Shown here: piece after piece, positions 12,401 to 24,400 of the stretch
Position numbering within the stretch: position 1 is the first letter of the stretch
How the letters are laid out: the number at the start of each line of letters is the position of its first letter
From: Dillenia suffruticosa
Lineage: Eukaryota > Streptophyta > Magnoliopsida > Dilleniales > Dilleniaceae
NCBI GenBank assembly: GCA_033439265.1
Contig: JAVTVX010000018.1
Span: 9,904,501 to 9,968,500, forward strand
DNA length: 64,000 nucleotides
Direction: 5' to 3'
Notes under the pieces: model-generated
The model's input: only the letters and a program-made list of their open reading frames with translations
Databases searched by the model: none
Told to the model about the DNA's origin: nothing
Made by a program: the position numbers and the translations under genes

Positions 12401-15400
12401 TGACCGGTCAAGTTTCACACCTGCGGAGTCTCCGTTGGAGATTTGCTTCATAAGACTAAGAATACCCTCCTGTTGAAAAAACACCATAAAATATATAAAA
12501 AAAAATATATGTAAAAAAACTAAGAAGACAGAATCAAACATATAAGATGAATCCATACCCTTTGAAGAATATTTGTCTGCAAAACAAAATGCAAAGCCGG
12601 ATAAAGGGAAGGGCCAATGGTATTTGCTGATGATGCAGCATCAGTTGGTGATGGTAGAGAAAGTGCTTGATGTTGAGAAATCACCTATACCCAAACTTGG
12701 CCTTAAGAAATTCATTACAGAGCGTAAAAATGGTTTGAAATGTATAAGCACATTAGTATGGAAGTTCCACAGACAAGTTTCACACTGTCTTCTGAACCCC
12801 AGAACAATCTGGAGAGAAACGAGTAATGATTAAACGCCATGATCTTGGCTTAGCCAAGTACACAGGACGGTTGAGGAAGGCATCGATATCAATGCATGGA
12901 TATGAATCAAATGCAAATAAACGTAGTTTACTCATAACAAAACATAGTACAGAAGCTATATATAAATGACTAAGTAAATAAATAAGTACATACTAATCCC
13001 ATACAGTATTTATCTTTTGCATTAAATATTTTGGTTCCTAACAAGCAATGATCACAAAAAGTCCTCTCAAACATTTTCTGTGCCTCCCATGCAACAATAA
13101 TCATTGTTAAGACTATGAGTGCATTAGTATAAATAAGCTGGGACATGTTTTGCACTAAAGCAAGGTATAGTGTTAGAACTTGACAGGTGATAATTGAGAT
13201 AACACAACAACATTGGCTGCTAGAAGCAAGACAACATAGTTCCAGAGAAAAATCTGATTGAGAATGCAACTATCATTTTATTTTATGTTTGGGGACATTT
13301 AATTAATAGCAATAGCCATCAATATGCAAGTGAGATTACAACCTAAGATGATTTGAGCATCAGTCAAATCAAGAAAGCTAAAAGTCAGCCTGTTATCAAT
13401 TTTACATTCCTTGCTACTGAAATTGCAACAAGCAAACTGTCTAATGGTAAAATCTGGAAAATTTTTAATAATCCTAATGAGAGGCCAGTTGCATTATCAC
13501 AAAGGGTGGACATGTACCAGCTTGTCAAGTTTCAGGATCAATGTTTTCAGTGTGGACTTTTGACAGTATAAGCACAGAACTATGATTGTAAATTAGAAAG
13601 CCCATCTCAATATAAATACAACAATGTTTGAGTTTCAGCAATCTACCAATTTGATATCTTCGTATTTGAGGTCCTAAAGAGACATTATCTTTAAAAAAGC
13701 ATAATGAACTTCTCTTAAAAAACAGGAAAGATAAGAATAAAGCATGCTCAAATCTCAGACCATATTAGCTTGCCAGGTTATTCCAAAACAATCCTCTTAC
13801 AACAATCATTCTTCACTCACAATGAGAAAAAAACAACAGACAGTTAGCCTAGTAGGTAAGGGTGTTAGCTCCCTTAATCAAGTTTTAGATTCAAAACTTG
13901 AAAATGAAAAGATTACGTTAGGAGAACTGCCCCTAAAATGGGCTCGAAAAGCACGCAAACCGATTAGTCGAAGTATAGTTTTCGATACCGGTTGGCACAG
14001 CATCCAAAAAAAAAAAGACCTACTAAGAATGGATTTAATGTTCAAGTTTTAGTTTGGGATGATAAGAAGCTCTGTTGGAAACTTAATTAAATCATATTGA
14101 GTCTTTATCTTATTTTAGATAGATACAAAATTTTATTTTAAGAGTCTTTTAGAAATTTTTATTTTTAGAAAGTTGCAAAATCTTTTAATTTTAAAAATTT
14201 ATTACTTAAATTAGTTTTTATTTTCTTTTGAGTCTCGTTATTTAGCCAGTTATTGCTATTTAACTATCGTAGGGTCATTACTAGAACTATTTAAAAATTT
14301 CTAAATTTTTGTTTCAATAATAGTTTCTATTTTTTAAACTAATTCTTTATTTAAAGACTTACAACCTTATTATGTGAATAAAGAAAAAGATTTTGAATTT
14401 ATGCTTTGAATTCTCTCAAACCCAAGGTGTGATACTTTCTTGCCCTAGGTGTGATGCCTAAAGATCTACTAGTGCGATGCTATTAACCGTATCCTCTTTC
14501 TTCTCATCTATTGCTTTTTTTCTTTCAATTTAATTGCTGTTTTTCTGCAGTAAACCCTAATTCCCTATATTTGAACATAAACCCTAACTTTCAACTCTAA
14601 TTCCACCACCAATCCCACATAGACAGCTTTTTTTCTAGGCTGTCCAACATCAATTGGTGTCAAAGTAAAGATCCAGCAAATTTGTTATCATAACTACGGT
14701 GACAAATGAAAAAAATTCTAAGTTGTAACATTTTCACCAAGGTCAAGAGGGCGTGAATTCAAATATACAACAATTGAGCGAGAGGATGCATGCTGGGAAC
14801 TTACGAATGCAAAGGTCTCAGAAATATTAAAACTACTGGCCCAACTTGTGGCAGGCAAGAGTTCAACTGATGTTGGCCATAATCCAGCTCCTCAACAAGG
14901 TCTAGGAATTAGGACTAATCAGGGTTTTCAATGCCCAAGGACAAATAATCTACATATTGGCAAAGAACCTATGGAGAGAGAAGAACAAAGAGGAGATGAA
15001 CTTGAAGAGAACTCATGTGACCATAGAACCTATGTCGCTGATGATCTCGCTGCAGATGAAGTGGATACCTCTCTCTTGTCAGTGGTGAGGCGTATTTTGG
15101 CAGCACCTAAAGTAGAGGAAGAGGACTAGAGGCAAACCTCAATATTTCAGACTCTGGTGCAATGTAGTGATCAAGCCAAAAAGCTTACCATTGCTGCCGG
15201 GCAGCCGTATGAATGGTGTTTCAGCATATACGGTAGATCATCTCAAGTTGTCAACAAGCCTACAACCTCACCCATACAAGGTGGCCCAGATCGACAACAC
15301 AACCATTCCAGTAACTCAACAATACTTTGTTTCTTTTAGTTGTGTTGCTTATAAAGACTCCATGTTATGTGATGTCATTCCTATGCAAGTCACTCATATT

Positions 15401-18400
15401 CTTCTTTGCTGATCATGGCTTTATGATTGAAATGTGGATCATAATGGGAGAGAAAACGCATATACATTCTCAATGGGAACAAAAGACTTTTGTTCTAGAG
15501 CCCATGAGTTCACGTGAGATCAAGGTATATGAGGAAAAGGTGTCAGAAGTTTAAACAGACCATTGAAAGAAGTAAGAAATATCTCCAGATCCTAACCAAA
15601 TGGCGATTTGAACTAGAAAGCAAGGAGTCAGAAATGGTATCTATTGTGATAGCCAGAGAAGTAAAAGAACCTGTTGTTGGGCATGATCCTAGGGTGCAAC
15701 TTGAAGCGATTCCGATCCAGTGGAGGTATTAAGGAATACAACTGAGTTTTCTCCTAGGGAAAATAACACTGGATCATTCCCCAGGAGTCTATCCTAAATT
15801 CTTTGCTCTATTGGAGAACGGATATATGATATGGATCCCTTTGAGGGTTTGAAATATGAGGAACCTTTGAAGGCGTTAAAAGCGAGGATAGCTTAGGAGG
15901 CTCTAAAACTGTATTTCCTCCTCTGATAAAGAAATTTATCTTGAGCAATTCTCATTGTGTAACAATTGAAATGCAGCATGATCCAGGGAAGGCAGCTGGT
16001 GATGAGGCAGCTGAGAAAGAAGAGTTGGAGAAAATTAAAGAAAGTATGAAAGAAGAAGAATCACAAAAGGTTCATCCTGAACTTTATGGTGCTTTACATG
16101 CTTTTAACTCGACAGAGTCGAGTTTCCCATGCCTGAGAGAAAGGATGGAGAACGTTCAGCAACCTTCAAAACTTGTTAAAGAGCCTACTAAGATTGGATC
16201 TATGTTCAGCTTTAGTTTGGGATAATAAGAAACTTAGTTGAAAGCTTAACTAAGTCATATTGAGTTTTTATTTTATTTTATAGAGTTGCAGAATTTTATT
16301 TTAAGAGCCTTTTTGAAGTCTTTATTTTTTAGAAAATTGCAAAATCTTTTAGTTTTAAAAATTTATTACTTTTAGTTTATATTTTCTCCAGTCCAGCTAT
16401 TTAGCAAGCTTGCTAAATAACTATTGTAAGTTCATTACTAGAACTATTTAAAAATTACCAAATTTTTGTCTAATTAATAGTTTCTATTTTTCTAGACTTA
16501 TTCTCTATTCAAACGTTTGTAACGTTATTATGAGAATAAAGAAAAAGACTTCCAATTTATGTTTTAAGTTCTCTCAAACACTAGACACTATGATGCTTTC
16601 TTGCCCTGCGTGTGATGTCTAAGGATCTACTAGTGTGATGTTATTAAAACTATCCTCTTTCTTCTCATTTATTACTTTCTTTCTTTCAAATTAATTGCTG
16701 ATTTTCTGCAGTAAACTCTAATTCCCTACACTTGAACCTAAACCCTAACTTTCAACCCTAATCCCACCACGAATCCCTCATAGACAACTTTTTTCCTGGG
16801 CTGTCCTACATTACCTGGCCATGCTAAACAAACTTGCAAAGCTACTCAGTAATGATCCAGGCATAGAGACAGAAAACTCTGAACTCCTAGCCAACATTTT
16901 TTAAAATAACAGAACTGGCTCTTAAACTAGAAAAAGTCATATTGGTCTTAGATCACCTCTTAAGTCCTTTTCTCTTGTAGCAGCAACTCCATCCACATGC
17001 TTTTCTAGCACTATCCGACCAAAAACAAATGGAACTCTAGAATTGTTCTGTGGACATAGTCCTCTAGCAAATCCTCTTCCTTTATGGCACTTCATGAGCA
17101 TTGGCTAACAAAAACATGGATCCTTATTTCCTCATTTTCTATATCTGAACATCACTTTGCAAATAGCACCCACGAAATATTGGGCACATGAATGCATTAT
17201 CATCTTGCTGAGCTTCCCATCCATGGCCAATTTTTCCTTGGCAAATTCCAGTTGGGATGTTAGAAGATACTTGTGAAATCAGGGAGTTTGAATGTCCGTA
17301 ACTTCCAATTGGATTTAGATTTTAGTCTCAAAACAGTGAGGTACTGTCAATGTTCACATGCTTTTTCTTGAGACATTTAGATTATTCTTGTAATCAGGAT
17401 ATGTGTTCCTAAAAAATTGGGAAGAAATTCTCTCCTATTTATGATAAAGAATCAACTTATCACCATATTTATTAGTTTTTCTACATCTTGCATAGGAGTG
17501 GGGTGACCATGGAAGTGTTTGGTGTATCTAGTTATTGAGGAATCTAAGGATCTTTGGAATGTTTCTTTGGTGCTTTCATGGGATAAAATTGCCCCCTACC
17601 CAATTTCATATTTTTGTTTTAGTTTTGGAATTTTCAGGGTGTTGTCTTTAAGAATTTATTACATTATTAAGAGCTCTATATGTGACAATTTTCCTCATGC
17701 ATAAAACTGTTTCACATGAAAGGAAGTACCACATCCTGCAGCTTTAATCATCTTTGGTCTGTATCAAACCATTGCACACATTCAGACACATTTATATCGA
17801 CATACAACAATGCCTTTTTGGACCCACTCTTTGAACTATGGTTCCGCATGCCTATTTGGCAGGCTTCAAAGTTTAAAATGTGTGTGCCATATTTTCAAAT
17901 CAAGAATGCTGTTGATAGGTGCAAAATGTCTCATGTACATTGATTGGAACAATTGCAAAATGTGGATAGAGGATTACGATCCCGACAAAGACAAAAGGTT
18001 GTTAGCAAGACAATGGCGATGCCGGATGTATAAAGTCAAAAGAATTGGAAGTAGAAACAAAGGAAAAAATAAGTTGGATGGGATATGTAATTTTAATGCC
18101 AAAGTCTGGAGCTATTACATTGCTTCGTCATTTTGCCCCTCTTTGTTAAAGAAGATAAGAATTTTCTTTATTCAGTAAAAGAAAAGAAATTTATTAAAGC
18201 CACCAAAGGGGTATCAAACCCATATTAATTACAAGCTATCATGTCTAAAAGATCCACCAAACTCAACCCATAAAATATATCTCTCGTATACCAAAAACAA
18301 AGTTTTGTAAGCATCTAGCCTTAAAACTATCAAAATCAGTGACTAACTCTTCAAACACCCTACTGTTCACTTTTTCCAAACAGCCCAAAAAATGCATAAA

Positions 18401-21400
18401 GGTACCATAGCAATAACCCTCCCCTTATGTTTTGACATTGGAAAATACAACCAAATCCTGACTTCATCTTCTATACAACCAGTAACCACCAACAATAAAT
18501 CTGCAGAACAATCTCCCACAATGGCTCACCCATGCACACTGTAACAAAAGATAAGGAACGGACTAGGCATCACTTTGACACAAGAAACAGTGACTCACCA
18601 CCACTCTCCCTCTTTGCTGTAAATTATCCAACGTCAAGATTCTCTTCCATACAGCCTCCCAAGCAAAAAAGGCCACACGAGGACGAACTCAAATTGCCTT
18701 CCATGGGAACTCGTTATCCCCATATTGTAGATTTCTTCCATCAATAAAGAATAAAAAGATTTAACTATAAAGCAGCCTTTTGTCTGTCCCACCCAAACAC
18801 ATTTGGCCGTATCATGAATACCATTTTTATTTCCATTTTTTGATATAAGATAACTACTCATTGAGAATGTATCAGATCGTAAAACATCAGTAGACTATCC
18901 ACCTCCCAATCATCTGATCTCGCCTGAAACAGATATCCCAAGCATCCTCCCAGTTTACTCTTTGCCAACATTCTGATATCTTCACCTCCTTGGAATGTGC
19001 CAATCCGAACAAAACAGGGAATAGATCTTTATGTTTTGCCTCCCAGCACCATAGATCATGCCAAAACACCACGTGTACTCATGTCTACATGAAACCGCAA
19101 AAACCTACTGAAATGCGCCCAATATTTCCGATTCCATTTCCATACTCCTCCATACAGGGTATGAACTTCATCAGATTTCCACCCCCACCATCCTCTCTAT
19201 GCTTGGCCACAATAATCTCTCCACATGACATCTCTCTCTGTAGCAAATCACCACAACCATTTCACTGGTATAGCTTTAATAAATAGCACAAAAGGCTTCA
19301 ACCCTAAGCCCCCTGAATAGGTTGCTGCACCACCCCCATTTCACAAGGTGATATTTGAAAACATCCCTGCTCCCTCCCCAAAAAAACCTCTTTCGGATAC
19401 TCACATTAGAAGATGATAAATTTAAACTTTCACACCATCTTCTTAACACATATACAACCTTAAAATACTTTTTTTTCCATATACATGTCTCAAACAATGA
19501 TTAACACCATCTGCAAATGATTTCAACTTGATAGTATGATAGTGCCTATAAGAAAACATAAAAATGGTGATCTTTGTAGTCCGAATAACCATGCATCAAA
19601 TCCTTCACATCTTATTCACTAAATTTTCATTTTCTCTTATATAGTCAAACAAGGGTAACCTCAGGCTGTAGTCAATGTGAATATCATATAGAAATACATG
19701 AAGTGACTGGCAAGTCATAGGCACTTATCAGGACAAAGACACTGTATAAATCATGGAAACAGGAATAGAGAACAACATTTTAACTATTCATCTCAAATCT
19801 AGGTAACCGATCATTGGCAATCTTACTAGCTGTAAATATAGTTTGACCTCTATTAAGGAGCTTCAATGAGTTAAATCAACAAGCATAAGAGTTCCAGCAG
19901 CTTGAAATAGCTAAACAGAACCACCAACCTGCATGCTGTGACTCTTTTGCAGAGGAGATGGAACCACCTGTCATGAAAGGAACAAGTCATATAACTGAAA
20001 TGAGATGAGGATCAAATGACAAAATTTATCAAACTTGCCTTCTCAAGTTCAACATTTTCAGATGTAACTTTAAAACGTCCTCTTTGTTGAACAACTGGCC
20101 CCTTTGCTTTCTCATCCAATTCATCACTGTTTGCTGTGGCAATAACAAGTCAACTAAAACTAGTAGCAGAGGATGCCTCACAGAGCAAGAAGGCAAGGTA
20201 ATCAATGATCACTCACTCATACACACCCAAAAAAAAAAGTTTACGTGCCTGATGATTTAGACATTTTAGAATAATTTTCAGAAGCTACATCATCTGCCAC
20301 ATCTGGAACGATGGCACCAGCACTACCTGCTGTAACTTGAGCATTGTTTTCCAACTTCTCACTGAAATCATTTGTCCATGGTCACGAACAGGAATTAGAG
20401 CTTGCAATAACAGTAGGCAATCTTAAAGTATGAATATAAAAGTACACACACACACATGTATATATAAGGAATTAAACTGCAGGTGAAGACAAAAACGGCT
20501 CATCAGCACAAAGTTTCAAAATTTGATATTGTTCCAAGAAAATAATATCAGGGGCTAAGTTTCATTTGAGGGGATTTGGAAGGAAAAGAGAGACTCTAAT
20601 GCCCTTTTTATTCTCTTCCCTCACCAAATAAAATAAGCATTAAGGAAGCACTACCGGCATTTCTCTGTTTGGAAATCTGTAGAACACAGCTACCCAACAA
20701 ACCACATTGAAACATAAACCAGCAACAATAACCTGAATTTAATAGTGGTTCATGATTATGTCCTGATTAACAGGCAATATGGAAAATTACATTTGATTTT
20801 GTACAGCAAGTCCCATGTCAAGAATCTTTCTGCTGAAATTGCTCAGAGACTGAATTAGCACAACAAAGAAATGCCAACCCTGGCATGTCACCTTTTTTGG
20901 GGCAATGGGAGGGAGCTTTGTACGGATATAACATTCAAAAAAAAAATTTAAAACAATACATCCGCGAAAAAAATTCCAAAAATAATTGCATTGGATGCCC
21001 GAAGTGAAAGCTTGTCATTGTAACCCATAGCAACGTATCTCAGTTATATGCCATTTTTTTTCTCTCTTGTAGCTTTCAAAGTGAGCAATGGTTTTCATGT
21101 TCTCTTTTAGGATATTTTTAGATCAACAACTCTCCCTTATCCATTACTTTCCCTGGACTTTTTCTGTTGTCAATGCTTCACTTGTCTCCTATCAAATATT
21201 TGATAATCAGGAGGGACATTCATTCACTTGAAATTTCATTTCTTAAAAAATCTTAATACTAGAGAAGCTATAGCACTTTCTTTCTTAATAGCCTACTACA
21301 AGGAAATGAATGGGGTCTTGATGCTTCATCTCTTTTTTATTATCTTATTTGCACTTCCATGAGGAAGGCAAATGTGCCTACCAAAGTGAAGATTTTTTAC

Positions 21401-24400
21401 TTAATTTATATTACTTAACAAAATCAAAACAAACGATTTGTTACAAAAGAGATCTTAAAAAAGCTATCATTCAAATGTGTGTCATGTATTATAAGAATTT
21501 TACGACCAAATACCACATGTTTTTGTATTTTTCTATTGCGTGAAAAATGTGGAATTGCCTATAATGAGTGAGTTTGTCCTATGAGTCCCCATGTTGTTAC
21601 CGACAAAATTTAAGGGTTTTGGAGGGATAGAAAGATATTCGTTCAATTTGAAGATTTACTTCTGTGGCTATGTCTATTTGGTGGGCATATGCTAGAATTT
21701 TTAGAAATCAAAATATTTGTCATTCTCTCCTTTTGGGCATGATTGTGTTTTATACTTCTCTTTGGCCCATACTTTAGGAGTCTATAAAAAATATAATTTA
21801 GAGGAGTTGAAATCGGATTACAAAGTGTCCTCTACTAGTACCCTCCTTTTTTCCTCACTTCTAAGGATTTCTCGTCCTTAGAGCGTTTGTATATTCTTTG
21901 TTATATCAATTACAATTCTTTCTATATCTAAAACAAATGAAATCATCCTTTTCAAATGCTAATCACAATAATTTTATAATATTGTTTTAGATATCAAGTA
22001 TTTCGATTCACATACATTTGCTTAATATGTTTTTAGTAGAACAACTTTGGTTAAAGAAGAAATCAATTAATAAATTAGTGTACAATAGGTCACTCGCGAA
22101 GTAGTTGTTCTCCATATAAAAAATTCAAAAATACAACTGAAAATGATTAAGAATGGAAATTGTAGATTTCTAAGCATTAAAATGTAAAGAGGTACAATCA
22201 TTATTTTTAGATTAAAAAGATTTAACTATATATAACTAACTAATCATCAAGCTTGATATTAAGAAATTTTCTATTTGATATTATTTCCAAGTTTAAGGAC
22301 GTTGTATTTGAAGCTCATATGTGTGGTTGCATAAAATAGTATATATGTTAACTAGGCCATCCATGAAATTAGAAAGAAAGTTAAAACAAAAACAAAAACA
22401 AAAAAATTTATTTCTTGAAAGTCTTCAATAGTGGACGAATCAATGTAAGTTCAAAAAAGTAAAAAATATGAAGCATTACTTTGTACGACATCAACATAAG
22501 CATAAAAGATTATATATTTTTATATTCATACCTCCCTACTTTAGGCAGTGATATGGGCTCTTGAGAAATACTGCTACTTGAAGCCGATGATCGAGGAGAA
22601 TTGATCACCACATCCTCCATGAATCTTGCATTTATCTCCAACTTCTGCTTTTCGCTTAAATTATTGTCAATAAGGTTTCCTTTATGAGGTGAAGAATTCT
22701 GTGAAATATGGTTCTCATAGCTTGGACTGCTCATGTTTATATCATCATCTGATCTTACACTAACATACCTAAAATGCACAAACAAAATGATGATGAATTC
22801 ACAGAATGAGAGCCTTGACTAGCTTACAAGACAGTATCAAAAGAATTCAAAAATCATGCTTAAAATTTAAATGGTATACTTTGTGCTATTCATTGTTGAA
22901 TCGGCTAATTGAAGAGGAGCTGGATGATTATTCATCGAATCCTTATCTCCCTGCCAATGAGGATAATAGTTACTTCCACTTCTAAAACTGTAGAGCTTTT
23001 TTTTATAAAGACAATATGAAATCAAGTACCATATCAGCCACTTGCATGAAGCAAAATAGAGAGCTCTTTTCATTCATATCACTTCCAGAAAAAGAACTCA
23101 AAGTGTGAGAATTAGGCTCGTCAACGTCCTCAATCTGATTAAAAGAGAATGACAATTTCACAAAATTTATTTTTGTAAAGAACAAAAAATTCTTCAAAAG
23201 CATAGGAAAGGAAAATATGATGAGTACCAAGGAAGCCTGAGATTTTAGATCCTCAAGATCAAAGTTCCAGCCACTGATTCCCCGTTTATATTCATTCTGA
23301 AAAAACATAGAATGTGCATAGAAGGTTCAATATAATAGACAAAGCATGTACAGAATTTCTTCAAATGTATAAAAGTGACTAGGCAGCTTATGTCAGCAAA
23401 AATAGGTGGTCAGCCTGAATCAAACCAAATGAATTAAACATGCCAGCCAAAGTGTTCAATTAAAAGACAAGACAGCGAAAGAAACTAGATATGTTTTACA
23501 TGTCATGATTAGTCAAGTAATGGCATTTATTTAATCAAAGAACCATCGAAAACCGAAAGGTTTGATGGTACTATCGACCATGGCTTTTCTTTTTTTTTTC
23601 TTGAAAATTTTTTCAATGGAAAAACACTTTCATGAAGAATACTGTCGAGAAAAACGTTCTTTTTCTCATTTTTCTTGCTTGTTAATTTATTTGGTAAAAA
23701 TTTTATAAAAATTATAACTTTTCCCTTGTTCGTAAGATGAAAAAAGATAAATTTGCTAAATTTTCTCCTTTCAAACTTCCATAGTCAAGAGCGATAACAT
23801 CCAGGAAATATGTCTGGATGTAGTCTCCAACATTTTCCAAGTCATTTGAGAAATTACTTCTAAAATTTTCCAAACTGTTGGATTTGAAACATCGAAAGAC
23901 CTATTTTCCAACATTATATTTGCTTTCTCAAGATTTTCTTTCAATTGCACACAACCTAAGGTTTTGAAAAGATGATGGTGATACAATGGCTAATTTCAGC
24001 AATTTAGAAATAATAAAGGCAAAGAAAATACCTCACAGCCATAAAAAATCATATTTATTGCCAAATAACCTATCAATCTGTATTCACTTCTTTGTTCAAC
24101 TACATGCCACTTCTGACTTAAAAAAGTTTTATCAAACTTCGTAATGTACGGCTACTTAAATTAGTTTAGATGGATAGAACACTCAATCATAACATTAACC
24201 CAAAAATTATGACTTGAATCTTCTTTAACCCAACATTCCATCTTATATACCCTCATCGATTGTAGGGCTCAAATATACCCACCCAAAATTTCCTAATTTC
24301 TACTTATCTCTCCTAAATTTCCTAATCTCCCAATCATCACTTTCTATTGTTTTGGGAATAACAAAAGTGATAAGTAGTGGGAGAAAAATCCCAAGAGTAG

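Larger units (their letters stand above)
14016..16810 (+). mobile_element. Small gypsy-derived LTR element with gag-protease remnant only
   Basis: Two direct repeats of about 577 bp (14073-14649 and 16235-16810) flank 1.6 kb. The left one starts TGTTGG and ends CCAACA, the usual inverted LTR tips. It is followed by TTGGTGTCAAAG (14654-14665), close to the methionine-tRNA primer site TGGTATCAGAG. The interior encodes a Ty3/gypsy-type gag end and retropepsin-like region but no reverse transcriptase, RNase H or integrase. The repeat also extends about 55 bases upstream of each LTR, so a short 3' internal segment is duplicated as well. No 5-bp target-site duplication is evident. It sits in intron 15 in antisense orientation to the kinase. 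Confidence 0.7.
12685..19928 (-). other. Kinase intron 15 (7244 bp), retroelement-filled
   Basis: Donor GTTGGT at 19928 and acceptor TATAG at 12685, with intact neighbouring exons in phase (SHSMQ then VISQHQ). Inside lie a SINE (13841-14016), a gypsy-derived element (about 14016-16810) and an L1 3' fragment (about 18140-19560). The stretches 12685-13840 and 16811-18139 show nothing I can name. Confidence 0.85.

Noticed and set aside
17810-18178. A 122-codon plus-strand frame in intron 15
   Set aside because: No family resemblance, no splice or start context, and it lies antisense inside an intron next to an L1 3' end.
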